Assembly (NCBI GenBank): GCA_963210315.1
Contig: OY723268.1
Location: 496,001-560,000, forward strand
DNA: 64,000 nucleotides
Direction of reading: 5' to 3'
DNA from: Rhynchopus euleeides
Taxonomy: Eukaryota > Euglenozoa > Diplonemea > Diplonemida > Diplonemidae
The notes under the pieces were generated by a model. That model searched no databases and was not told the DNA's origin. It saw only the letters and a list, made by a program, of their open reading frames with translations. Position numbers and translations under genes: made by a program. Positions within the stretch are counted from its first letter, which is position 1; every line of letters begins with the position of its first letter. This document shows, piece by piece, positions 30,159 to 40,342 of this stretch.

Positions 30159-33100
30159 TCACAGCATGGGCGGGGTTGCGTCCTTCTGGCACAGGTAGGT
30201 GCAGGCGCCGCAGAAGTTGGGGACGCACTGGTAGCCCTCGTCGCACTTGCCGATAGCAGGAACGCCTGGCGAGAAGGGCTCGCAGACAGGGCCCGGGCAG
30301 GGTGGCGGGAAGGGTGCGTAGACACACTGGCACATGGATGCGCTGTAGCAGCGGCCTGTGGGGCAGTTCTTTGCAGGGGTGTACTTCGTGCACGTGGCGT
30401 CCACAGGCTTCTTGCAGACACCGGGACCCGCACATTCCTTGTCACCGCACACGCACTCGAGATCCGTCTCGCAGAACTCCTGTGTGCACTCCAGCACGCT
30501 GGACCCACCACACTGACCGTCGACCGGAGAGCGCTTCACGCACACCTTGCTCTTGGAACACTGGTTCTTGGTCTCCCCAAGCAGCGGCTTGCACCACTCA
30601 CCCGACTGGCAGTCAGTGTTGTACGTGCAAGGTGTCAGAGGTGCCGGTGTGGGTGCAGGGGCATCTGTGGCAGGAAGCTTCTCGCACAGGTAGGCGCAGG
30701 CGCCGCAGATGTTGGGGACACACTGGTAGCCCTCGTCGCACTTGCCGACAGGAGGGATGTCGGGCGAAAAGGACTCGCAGACAGGGCCCGGGCAGGGTGG
30801 CGGGAAGGGCGCGTAGACACACTGGCACATGGATGCGCTGTAGCAGCGGCCTGTGGGGCAGTTCTTTGCAGGGGTGTACTTCGTGCACGTGACATCCACA
30901 GGCTTCTTGCAGACACCGGGACCCTCGCAGTCCTTGTCAGCGCACACGCACTCGAGACCCGTATCGCCGAACTCCTGTGTGCACTCCAGCAGGCCAGAAC
31001 CACCACACTGACCGTCGACCGGAGAGCGCTTCACGCACACCTTGCTCTTGGAACACTGGTTGTTCGTCTCCCCAAGCAGCGGCTTGCACCACTCACCCGA
31101 CTGGCAGTCAGTGTTGTACGTGCAAGGTGTCAGAGGTGCCGGTGTGGGTGCAGGGGCGTCTGTGGCAGGGAGCTTCTCGCACAGGTAGGCGCAGGCGCCG
31201 CAGATGTTGGGGACACACTGGTAGCCCTCGTCGCACTTGCCGACAGAAGGGATGTCGGGCGAAAAGGACTGGCAGACAGGGCCCGGGCAGGGTGGCGGGA
31301 AGGGCGCGTAGACACACTGGCACATGGATGCGCTGTAGCAGCGGCCTGTGGGGCAGTTCTTTGCAGGGGTGTACTTCGTGCACGTGGCATCCACAGGCTT
31401 CTTGCAGACACCAGGGCCCGCACATTCCTTGTCAGCGCACACGCACTCAAGACCCGTCTCGCAGAACTCCTGTGTGCACTCCAGCACGCTGGACCCACCA
31501 CACTGACCGTCGACCGGAGAGCGCTTCACGCACACCTTGCTCTTGGAACACTGGTTCTTGGTCTCCCCAAGCAGCGGCTTGCACCACTCACCCGACTGGC
31601 AGTCAGTGTTGTACGTGCAAGGTGTCAGAGGTGCCGGTGTGGGTGCAGGGGCGTCTGTGGCAGGAAGCTTCTCGCACAGGTAGGCGCAGGCGCCGCAGAT
31701 GTTGGGGACACACTGGTAGCCCTCGTCGCACTTGCCGACAGGAGGGATGTCGGGCGAAAAAGACTCGCAGACAGGGCCCGGGCAGGGTGGCGGGAAGGGC
31801 GCGTAGACACACTGGCACATGGATGCGCTGTAGCAGCGGCCTGTGGGGCAGTTCTTTGCAGGGGTGTACTTCGTGCACGTGGCATCCACAGGCTTCTTGC
31901 AGACACCAGGGCCCGCACATTCCTTGTCAGCGCACACGCACTCAAGACCCGTCTCGCAGAACTCCTGTGTGCACTCCAGCACGCTGGACCCACCACACTG
32001 ACCGTCGACCGGAGAGCGCTTCACGCACACCTTGCTCTTGGAACACTGGTTCTTGGTCTCCCCAAGCAGCGGCTTGCACCACTCGCCCGACTGGCAGTCA
32101 GTGTTGTACGTGCAAGGTGTCAGAGGTGCCGGTGTGGGTGCAGGGGCGTCTGTGGCAGGAAGCTTCTCGCACAGGTAGGCGCAGGCGCCGCAGATGTTGG
32201 GGACACACTGGTAGCCCTCGTCGCACTTGCCGACAGGAGGGATGTCGGGCGAAAAAGACTCGCAGACAGGGCCCGGGCAGGGTGGCGGGAAGGGCGCGTA
32301 GACACACTGGCACATGGATGCGCTGTAGCAGCGGCCTGTGGGGCAGTTCTTTGCAGGGGTGTACTTCGTGCACGTGACATCCACAGGCTTCTTGCAGACA
32401 CCGGGACCCTCGCAGTCCTTGTCAGCGCACACGCACTCGAGACCCGTCTCGCAGAACTCCTGTGTGCACTCCAGGTTGGACCCACCACACTGACCGTCGA
32501 CCGGAGAGCGCTTCACGCACACCTTGCTCTTGGAACACTGGTTCTTGGTCTCCCCAAGCAGCGGCTTGCACCACTCACCCGACTGGCAGTCAGTGTTGTA
32601 CGTGCAAGGTGTCAGAGGTGCCGGTGTGGGTGCAGGGGCCTCTGTGGCAGGAAGCTTCTCGCACAGGTAGGCGCAGGCACCGCAGATGTTGGGGACGCAC
32701 CGGTAGCCCTCGCCACACTTGTCCACAGGGGGAATCTCGAGCGAGAAGGACTCGCAGACAGGGCCCGGGCAGGGCGGCAGGTAGGGCGCGTAGACACACT
32801 GGCACCTGGATGCGCTGTAGCAGCGGCCTGTGGGGCAGTTCTTTGCAGGAGTGTACTTCGTGCACGTGGCATCCACAGGCTTCTTGCAGACACCGGGACC
32901 CTCGCAGTCCTTGTTTGCGCACACGCACTCGAGATCCGTCTCGCAGAACTCCTGTGTGCACTCCAGCAGGCCAGAACCACCACACTGACCGTCGACCGGA
33001 GAGCGCTTCACGCACACCTTGCTCTTGGAACACTGGTTCTTGTTCTCCCCAAGCAGCGGCTTGCACCACTCACCCGACTGGCAGTCAGTGTTGTACGTGC

Positions 33101-33281
33101 AAGGTGTCAGAGGTGCCGGTGTGGGTGCAGGAGCGTCTGTTGCAGGGCGTGGCAGGCAAATCGCCATGCGCCACCTTGGGAAGCCACGGCAGTAGTAATC
33201 CTCAGGGCACCCCGCGTCGTCGACACACCTGCCGTAGGGGCGCAGCCCTGCCACGGCGGCGGCAATGAACATCAGCATCAT
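30159..33281 (-). CDS. Secreted cysteine-repeat protein B (6 repeats)
   Basis: A paralogue of gene A with the same layout: signal peptide MMLMFIAAAVAG, CVDDAGCPEDYYC module, linker, then six ~165-residue repeats and the CQKDATPPML end; 1040 residues from ATG at 33281. Repeats 3 and 4 are nearly the same sequence, as expected from recent unequal exchange. Repeat 5 reads QEFGDTG where others read QEFCETG or QEFCETD (near 30967), losing one of 24 cysteines. The final repeat has VCGDKECAG and FSPGVPAIG variants. A long antisense frame (30084-33311) is a by-product of the 495-bp unit being a multiple of three. The related copy at 61690 lacks one repeat. Confidence 0.85.
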   Translation of the reverse strand: MMLMFIAAAVAGLRPYGRCVDDAGCPEDYYCRGFPRWRMAICLPRPATDAPAPTPAPLTPCTYNTDCQSGEWCKPLLGENKNQCSKSKVCVKRSPVDGQCGGSGLLECTQEFCETDLECVCANKDCEGPGVCKKPVDATCTKYTPAKNCPTGRCYSASRCQCVYAPYLPPCPGPVCESFSLEIPPVDKCGEGYRCVPNICGACAYLCEKLPATEAPAPTPAPLTPCTYNTDCQSGEWCKPLLGETKNQCSKSKVCVKRSPVDGQCGGSNLECTQEFCETGLECVCADKDCEGPGVCKKPVDVTCTKYTPAKNCPTGRCYSASMCQCVYAPFPPPCPGPVCESFSPDIPPVGKCDEGYQCVPNICGACAYLCEKLPATDAPAPTPAPLTPCTYNTDCQSGEWCKPLLGETKNQCSKSKVCVKRSPVDGQCGGSSVLECTQEFCETGLECVCADKECAGPGVCKKPVDATCTKYTPAKNCPTGRCYSASMCQCVYAPFPPPCPGPVCESFSPDIPPVGKCDEGYQCVPNICGACAYLCEKLPATDAPAPTPAPLTPCTYNTDCQSGEWCKPLLGETKNQCSKSKVCVKRSPVDGQCGGSSVLECTQEFCETGLECVCADKECAGPGVCKKPVDATCTKYTPAKNCPTGRCYSASMCQCVYAPFPPPCPGPVCQSFSPDIPSVGKCDEGYQCVPNICGACAYLCEKLPATDAPAPTPAPLTPCTYNTDCQSGEWCKPLLGETNNQCSKSKVCVKRSPVDGQCGGSGLLECTQEFGDTGLECVCADKDCEGPGVCKKPVDVTCTKYTPAKNCPTGRCYSASMCQCVYAPFPPPCPGPVCESFSPDIPPVGKCDEGYQCVPNICGACAYLCEKLPATDAPAPTPAPLTPCTYNTDCQSGEWCKPLLGETKNQCSKSKVCVKRSPVDGQCGGSSVLECTQEFCETDLECVCGDKECAGPGVCKKPVDATCTKYTPAKNCPTGRCYSASMCQCVYAPFPPPCPGPVCEPFSPGVPAIGKCDEGYQCVPNFCGACTYLCQKDATPPML

Positions 33282-33449
33282 TGTGTTGCGGGTGCTGTGG
33301 AGGTGCGGTGATATCAAAGCAACACCCACACAAACAGACCCTGCTGCGCCAGACAGTTGCAAAGCGCAGAGTTGGGATTGGGGGCGCTTCGCTCGGCGGT
33401 GCGAGGGCCCGATTCACAGTACGTCGACACCCGCACACAGGAAATGAAT

Positions 33450-34877
33450 GTATCGACCCATCACCGAATCGGGCCAAGAGGGGGCGGGGGTGGGGGTGGG
33501 GGGCATGTGACTTCCGATCCTTCTAGAGCTCGGCTACGGCATCACTACAACGCAGCTGCAGCAGCTCTCTCCGCAGCTGCTCACATCTGTATCCTGCCGG
33601 AGTCGTCACGACAGAGATCACTACGGCGAGTGACGGGGGGTAGGGGGTAAAAAGCAGAGGGAAGGGATGGGGGCTTCGCTGGCAAGTTTTTGAAGGAATG
33701 CGATGTATTTCTGGCAAAAGGCTCAGGTGACGTTCACCTCTACAGATGAGGACCCAGGGCACACCACAAGCGGTACCCCCGGGTAGTTCGGGAGACATGT
33801 CAACCCCCTTTCAGGCAGTGGTGGCTGCGTCCGCGTACGCAGCGTGATTTTCAGAAAGTGCGCCGTACGGCGTACGCGTATGCGTACGCGTACTGCGCTG
33901 CGTACGGCAGTCTATGGAGCACAGGGACGGCCATGGCCACACACCAAATCCGACCGTCGAACTCAGGTGTACCAGGGGTAGCCTTCGAGCCTTCCAGTCG
34001 GAAGTGGTACCTTTTGCAGGATGTTTGCGGGTGTACTTGCAGGTGCTGCGAGTTATTCGCCACGTGCGCGGCAAAAAACCAGCTGTGAAAGGCAGGAACA
34101 AAGGCCAGGGCCCAGCCACCCGCTGGGTGGCCTGCTGTGTGCTGAGAGACCTGGAATACCAGCCGTACGCAAATTCTGCGTACGCGTACGCAGCGCCATT
34201 TTCAGAAAGTGCGGACGGCACACGCGTACGCGTACGCGTACGCGTACCGTGCGGCCGTACGCTGCCACCACTGCTTTAGGGAGGGGTGGAAATATACCAA
34301 AAAGAAGATCAGTCTGTGGGGGGCCTTGCTACCAGGTGTGACTGAGTGAGGGCAAGTGAGCCACGGCCCACTTCCCCTCACTGACTGACGAGCTGTGACG
34401 AGCTCTGACTGGTAGCGAGGGCCCCCTGTTGTTTTGTTCTCAAAAAATCCGGTCAAAACAAAAGCAACTCCCGCAGCGTGATGAGGAGGCTGGACTTCTC
34501 CAAAGCAGTTGCCTACTATCTTCTTGACACTGACAGGAGACCCTGTCGCAGTTAAAAACGCACCACTTTCGGCAACCCCCGCGAAGCTCCCTCACAATTC
34601 GGAATTGGTTGTTTCACGGTATAAAGGCAAATGATGGGGCGCTGAGGTAGGGCGGGGGGTGGGGGAATAAAGGGACATATTCAGGGGATTTTCAAGGGCG
34701 GTTGGTGCTAACACAACAAACATCCCTGGAGCACGGCAATGGGTGGTGAGGGAGGGAGGGAGGGAGGGAGAAAGGTGGGCGGAATGGCCAAGGCAGTGGG
34801 TGTGATTGCATGTGTGCCCCATCACCTGTGCGGTGCCTTTTTGACAGCTCAGCCCGCAGGACAAAGACACTTCAGCG

Positions 34878-34908
<31 letters not shown>

Positions 34909-35215
34909 GGAGGGAGGGGGGGTGAGGTCTTTCCTTCGACAATGCAAAGGCAGAGTGCAGTGCCCCGAAGAAAAACACGCAGGAGCAATTCGTGATTCCC
35001 TCCTTTCTTTTCCTTTTATTGCCCGTTGGGCCGGACACAATGCGAACACGACATAGATAGCGAACACAGACAGAAAAAGGAAATCGGGGGGTGAAGGGGG
35101 GGTTTGTCGAGAATCACTGCTGCTGCACTTTGTAAAAAACATGGGCGACACACTGAACACATCCGGATTTCGGCGCAGACTGAAGGGGAAGAAAACCAAT
35201 AAGCTCCCTCCCCCC
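33450..35215. repeat. Flank module between genes B and C
   Basis: Second full copy of the intergenic module, with its own TIR element and a (GA)n/G tract near 34875-34915. It follows the same order as 28320-30070. Confidence 0.85.
33815..34274. mobile_element. TIR element with TACGCG-rich ends, longer variant
   Basis: Same ends as 28688-29117 but ~30 bp longer. The left palindrome block reads GGCGTACGCGTATGCGTACG and the right block has an extra CGTACG unit, so the alternating tracts vary in length like microsatellites. Confidence 0.8.
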
Positions 35216-35315
35216 CAGGGAAAGGGGGAAACGGTGTGGGGGGGGGGGGTAGGGGGTGGGGGGGTGGTGCAAAGAAAGGAGAGCAGCGCTGCATGCGGGG
35301 TGGCGGTGGTTCGGC

Positions 35316-36956
35316 TCACAGCATGGGCGGGGTTGCGTCCTTCTGGCACAGGTAGGTGCAGGCGCCGCAGAAGTTGGGGACGCACTGGTAGCCCTCGTCG
35401 CACTTGCCGATAGCAGGAACGTCGGGCGAGAAGGACTGGCAGACAGGGCCCGGGCAGGGTGGCGGGAAGGGTGCGTAGACACACTGGCACCTGGATGCGC
35501 TGTAGCAGCGGCCTGTGGGGCAGTTCTTTGCAGGGGTGTACTTCGTGCACGTGGCGTCCACAGGCTTCTTGCAGACACCGGGTCCCGCACATTCCTTGTC
35601 AGCGCACACGCACTCGAGATCCGTCTCGCAGAACTCCTGTGTGCACTCCAGCACGCTGGACCCACCACACTGACCGTCGACCGGAGAGCGCTTCACGCAC
35701 ACCTTGCTCTTGGAACACTGGTTCTTGTTCTCCCCAAGCAGCGGCTTGCACCACTCACCCGACTGGCAGTCAGTGTTGTACGTGCAAGGTGTCAGAGGTG
35801 CCGGTGTGGGTGCAGGGGCGTCTGTGGCAGGAAGCTTCTCGCACAGGTAGGCGCAGGCACCACACATGTTGGGGACACACTGGTAGCCCTCGTCGCACTT
35901 GCCGACAGGAGGGATGTCGGGCGAGAAGGACCCACAGACAGGGCCCGGGCAGGACGGCAGGTAGGGCGCGTAGACACACTGGCACAGGGATGCGCTGTAG
36001 CAGCGGCCTGTGGGGCAGTTCTTTGCAGGGGTGTACTTCGTGCACGTGGCATCCACAGGCTTCTTGCAGACACCGGGACCCTCGCAGTCCTTGTTTGCGC
36101 ACACGCACTCGAGATCCGTCTCGCAGAACTCCTGTGTGCACTCCAGCAGGCCAGAACCACCACACTGACCGTCGACCGGAGAGCGCTTCACGCACACCTT
36201 GCTCTTGGAACACTGGTTCTTGTTCTCCCCAAGCAGCGGCTTGCACCACTCACCCGACTGGCAGTCAGTGTTGTACGTGCAAGGTGTCAGAGGTGCCGGT
36301 GTGGGTGCAGGGGCGTCTGTGGCAGGAAGCTTCTCGCACAGGTAGGCGCAGGCACCACACATGTTGGGGACACACTGGTAGCCCTCGTCGCACTTGCCGA
36401 CAGGAGGGATGTCGGGCGAGAAGGACCCACAGACAGGGCCCGGGCAGGACGGCAGGTAGGGCGCGTAGACACACTGGCACATGGATGCGCTGTAGCAGCG
36501 GCCTGTGGGGCAGTTCTTTGCAGGGGTGTACTTCGTGCACGTGGCATCCACAGGCTTCTTGCAGACACCGGGACCCTCGCAGTCCTTGTTTGCGCACACG
36601 CACTCGAGATCCGTCTCGCAGAACTCCTGTGTGCACTCCAGCAGGCCAGAACCACCACACTGACCGTCGACCGGAGAGCGCTTCACGCACACCTTGCTCT
36701 TGGAACACTGGTTCTTGTTCTCCCCAAGCAGCGGCTTGCACCACTCACCCGACTGGCAGTCAGTGTTGTACGTGCAAGGTGTCAGAGGTGCCGGTGTGGG
36801 TGCAGGAGCGTCTGTTGCAGGGCGTGGCAGGCAAATCGCCATGCGCCACCTTGGGAAGGCACGGCAGTAGTAATCCTCAGGGCACCCCGCGTCGTCGACA
36901 CACCTGCCGTAGGGGCGCAGCCCTGCCACGGCGGCGGCAATGAACATCAGCATCAT
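35316..36956 (-). CDS. Secreted cysteine-repeat protein C (3 repeats)
   Basis: Shortest member of the tandem family: 546 residues from ATG at 36956, with the signal peptide, CVDDAGCPEDYYC module, three repeats and the CQKDATPPML end. Repeats 1 and 2 are almost identical (SGLLEC, GSFSPDIPP variant); repeat 3 is the terminal type (SSVLEC, QSFSPDVPAIG). Unlike A and B, the upstream in-frame position at 37037 is ATG rather than TTG and the frame stays open to 37121, so a longer N-terminus is possible. I prefer 36956 because it gives a clean signal peptide and matches the family. Sequence upstream of about 37036 is unlike that of A and B, marking the end of the duplicated block. Confidence 0.83.
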   Translation of the reverse strand: MMLMFIAAAVAGLRPYGRCVDDAGCPEDYYCRAFPRWRMAICLPRPATDAPAPTPAPLTPCTYNTDCQSGEWCKPLLGENKNQCSKSKVCVKRSPVDGQCGGSGLLECTQEFCETDLECVCANKDCEGPGVCKKPVDATCTKYTPAKNCPTGRCYSASMCQCVYAPYLPSCPGPVCGSFSPDIPPVGKCDEGYQCVPNMCGACAYLCEKLPATDAPAPTPAPLTPCTYNTDCQSGEWCKPLLGENKNQCSKSKVCVKRSPVDGQCGGSGLLECTQEFCETDLECVCANKDCEGPGVCKKPVDATCTKYTPAKNCPTGRCYSASLCQCVYAPYLPSCPGPVCGSFSPDIPPVGKCDEGYQCVPNMCGACAYLCEKLPATDAPAPTPAPLTPCTYNTDCQSGEWCKPLLGENKNQCSKSKVCVKRSPVDGQCGGSSVLECTQEFCETDLECVCADKECAGPGVCKKPVDATCTKYTPAKNCPTGRCYSASRCQCVYAPFPPPCPGPVCQSFSPDVPAIGKCDEGYQCVPNFCGACTYLCQKDATPPML

Positions 36957-37919
36957 TGTGTTGCGGCTGCTGTGGAGGTGCGGTGATATCAAAGCAACAC
37001 CCACACAAACAGACCCTGCTGCGCCAGACAGTTGCATGTCACCCGTGGCCGACTTGGCGGCTCGAGGTCTCTCCTCAGATTCCCACAATCCGATCGCCAG
37101 ACTCTGGCACACCTGGCACACCTCACAAGCTAAGTCAGGGGGGGTCGGGTGGGTGGGCCTTCCTCACTCACCAAGGCACGACTACTCTCCACTATCGATG
37201 CCAAAGCCACCCAACGCTGAGACAACAACTTCCTTTTTGGGGATTTTTCGACACCCTCCAGAATTGGGCGAGAGGTTGCACTTGTCAGATCTCGCAGACC
37301 CACACCCACATTCACACAGGCAAGAGAGTGTGCGTGTGTTTGCGCGTGCTGCGAAGCTGCTGACGCACAAACCACCCCGGCTGATGGAGACAGAGAGATA
37401 GGGTGCAGCCATTCTCTCACCGGGGGGGGCCTTCACACTTTACTTGCTCAAATGTGACAAAAACCGATCTGCACCCCCCTCGCGGAGACTCCCCGCAGAT
37501 CGAAACTGCTTGGCCTGGGGACACAAGAATGACCCAGAAGTGCATGCAGAGTTGCACGTTGCAAAGCGCTGCCTGCCTCTCTCTATTCCTTCGGCGTGCC
37601 CACTCCCCCAACCAGCCCCTCCCCCGGCACAGCACAACAGCACCATCGCACCATAGCACACACTCCACGGCCAAGATAGAATAGAAAGATCGCTTTGCAG
37701 GCCACACAACAGGGCTAGAAGGGGGGGGCGGTGTGGATGTGGGGGATAAAGGCAGACAGACAGACACACGGTTGACCCCCCAGGCAGGGTTGGGAGGGAC
37801 AGTTGGGGCGGGGGGGACACCCACCCACCCGCCCACCCACCTACCCCTCCCCGCCTTACTGCAACAAACCCCCCAAAAGGAAAAGGGTGAGGGTCGGAAC
37901 CCCCTCCCCCCCCCGTGGA
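36957..37919. other. Intergenic, no supported gene
   Basis: Between gene C and the 3' end of the TLDc gene. C-rich and CCCACC-rich, with ACACACAC-like words. Minus-strand frames here are low-complexity. No repeat family from elsewhere in the window was recognised past 37036. Confidence 0.5.
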
Positions 37920-38994
37920 CTACTCGTCGTAGTCTTGGGAGGAGTAGAACTTCTTCCCCGCCAGCTCCAATATCTGCTGGTCCTTCCGGCCCTCGGCGTT
38001 CTCCATGATTCCCTCGCGCGTGCAGACGTTGCCCGCAACCTCCTCCCCGCCGAGCACCCACACCTCCACCTCGCGGATCTCGAAGTCCGGCTTGTGCGCC
38101 AGGCATGGGTTGTTGAAAGTCATGCACTTCCCATTCGCCCCGCGGAACTTCCCCGAGTCGAGGAAACTGTCGAGCTGCACGCCAAACAGCCCAGGCTGTG
38201 GTGTGGGGTGTGGGGTGTAGGTGGCTGTGTTTATTGCACTCCTAGGTCTAGCCACCACGATTTGACCGGAGTGTTTGGTGTTGTTGTGGCTAAAAGAAAT
38301 CCACGAATATGGTGGGCGCTTGGGGAAATCAGGCAGGGCAGGCCCGGAAGACAAGAAACCCACCCTCAGGCGACTTTTTGACAGAAGAAGTCTCTGCAAC
38401 CCTCTCTATGCATACCAATCCACCCAGAGCAAGCCCGTTGAGGTCCTGCTCAGGCCACGACGTCTGGAGATACATAAAATTTTCGTTGATCCGCGTCGGG
38501 CGGTATATCGCCTGGTCCGGCTGCACCGCAATCAGCGCGCAGTCACCCGTCCCGAAGAAGTTTGTGTCAGCCGTAGATTTCTTCGGCTCATACTTTCTCC
38601 CGAGCCGCCTCTCGCGTGCGGCGTTCGCCTTCTCCTTGACGTACTCCTCCTCCAGGTCGGAAGGGTCCTTCCATTTGTCGCCGCAGAAGATCCCGAAAAT
38701 ATGCCCCCCATCGTCCTTCACGAGGATCAGCGTGTTCTTCATGTTGCGGATGCTGTGCACCAGCTTCGTGAAGCTCTTCCCATCCCGATGCGACAGGTAC
38801 ACCGCAGACCACATCGTCGCACGCGGCACCAGCGGCACGATGGTGTTGAGGAACAGCAGATCCCCCATGTTCATGATGGTCGTGCTCCCGCCAATCATCT
38901 TTGGCTTCGGACGCGTGACAGGTGCCTCTGCGGGTGGGGCGGGGGCAGCATCCTCCGGCTCCGGCTCCTTGTCCTTAGACCCGCCCAGGCCCAT
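37920..38994 (-). CDS. TLDc domain protein, probably N-myristoylated
   Basis: Two exons on the minus strand, 38994-38416 and 38195-37920, with donor GTATGC and an acceptor after CACACCACAG; phase 0, 284 residues. The TLDc domain runs from about residue 45 to 262. It shows MWSAVYLSHRDGKSFTKLV, then LILVKDDGGHIFGIF, then GTGDCALIAVQ, NENFMYLQ, GLALGG joined across the splice to PGLFGVQLD, and FNNPCLAHKPDFEIREVEVW. The splice restores the canonical order, which supports the model. I chose the ATG at 38994 because it gives MGLGGSKDKE, a good N-myristoylation signal followed by an acidic, Pro-rich linker. Known TLDc proteins act in oxidative-stress responses and in regulation of the V-ATPase. A membrane-tethered TLDc protein here is inference from the N-terminus. 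There is no TBC, EF-hand or LysM partner domain. Confidence 0.85.
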
Positions 38995-40342
38995 TGTACG
39001 AGGGTGGAATGGGTGGGTGTCGGGTGCAGGGACGAACGGCTGCAAAAGCGTCTGTTCCGCAATACAGAGAAATCCGCACGTGGGAGAGAGAGAGGGAGCA
39101 CCGAACAAGGTGCTGTAGCAACCTCCCCTCTGGTGTACCCTGCGGGTGTCTCACAGCCCCGGGTGTGTGTGTGGTGCGGTGGCAGCCCCTTGCTGAGGAG
39201 TGCAGGGGTGTGTTGCCTGGTGGTGGTGGTGGCGGTGGGAAAACAAAGATGCAACAACCACCCAGGGTATAAAACCTGATGAAGGTGGTGCTGTGTGAGT
39301 GTGCTCTGCCTCTCTCTCCGCTGCAAATTCCCGTGTAAACTCAGATGGTGGTGGTGGTGTTGTGGTGTTTCATCTCCGTGCCTTGCAACCCCGGTGGGGT
39401 TGGGGTCTGCTGATGGCACCAGGGTGGTGCCCTACACAACCAGACAAAGGCAGTGCTGGTGGTCCCCTGTGAGAGATCTAACAAATGAGCTGGGGTGGTG
39501 GCTAAGGGGTATCGGAAGAGCGGCAGAGTTGGGATTGGCGGTGCGGGGACCCGATTCACAGTCCGTCGACACCCGCACACAGGTGCGGCACATTATGGCT
39601 TAGTGTAGAAGGCTCAGACCGGCAGCACGCTGACAGGACAGGCATACTAATTGCGTGGCCACACACAGAAGATTTATCTCTTGCTTTCAGAGCCGGCAGC
39701 CCTCTCGACCCACAGCAAGATCTGCACAACAACACGCAGGCCGTGTGAGCCGCAATCCAAACAGCTCAGCAGGGGCATACACGCTTTCCGCTCACCCCAC
39801 CCCCGCCCTCTTGTCTTGAGAATCTAAAAGCAGAAAGTGCCCATCCACGGCCACCCCCCTACCCCACCCCCACCACCCTGTCCGTATCAGTGTCCCCGTT
39901 ATGACTGTCTTTTGGCCCTTCATCACCCCCCTGGCTGAACAAACAAAGTTACGCGCCCGCAAATCGGTAAGGGGGGTGGGGGGGGAGAAGAATCGGTGGG
40001 GTATTTGTCAGATCGCGGGAACACCCCACACGCCTGCTGCTGGGGGTTGTGGTGTGTCCTGTGTGATCTGCATCGCAAAAGTTTCCTGCGTTGTCAGCAC
40101 AACTCCAAAAAGTACATTTTCGTCCGCCTTGTCGCCCTCCGGGCGGGAGACCGCCGTAGGGATGGGGCGAACGAGGGATTATGATTCACATTCATCATCT
40201 TATGAGCCTTGCTCTCTTGCACCATACAGTGCCTGTTCCATTGCTTCTTATGCATCTCTTGCTGCACTCCCAGAGGCGCTGTTGCTGTTGCTGTTGCTCA
40301 TCAACGGGCGCCGGGTATGGTTGGCAAGTTTGCCTCATCTCG
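38995..40342. other. Intergenic, no supported gene
   Basis: TG/GGTGGT-rich sequence with the 5' region of the TLDc gene at its left. 39525-39585 (GCAGAGTTGGGATTGG, GACCCGATTCACAGT, CGTCGACACCCGCACACAGG) matches the 5' regions of the cysteine-repeat genes at 28245-28315 and 33365-33440, a short stray piece of that module. No gene seen up to the 3' end of the next one. Confidence 0.55.

Larger units (their letters stand above)
16631..32964 (+). repeat. Segmental duplication, copy 1
   Basis: This segment is repeated almost base for base at 46261-64000. The offset is 29630 up to the 912-bp units, about 30543 after them, about 31530 after the first cysteine-repeat gene, and 31036 at the window end; each step equals a whole number of 912-bp or 495-bp units. 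The shared sequence starts at CACACCCTCACCCCACCC. The far boundary lies beyond the window. Confidence 0.95.

Noticed and set aside
30084..33311. 1075-codon plus-strand frame antisense to gene B, and similar frames antisense to genes A, C and their copies
   Set aside because: The 495-bp coding repeat is a multiple of three, so an open antisense frame in one unit is open in all. The minus frame has the signal peptide, cysteine pattern and stop; the plus frames are Arg/Ala-rich artefacts.
38275..39279. 334-codon plus-strand frame over the TLDc gene
   Set aside because: It is antisense to a frame with clear TLDc homology and a consistent intron, and has no domain of its own.
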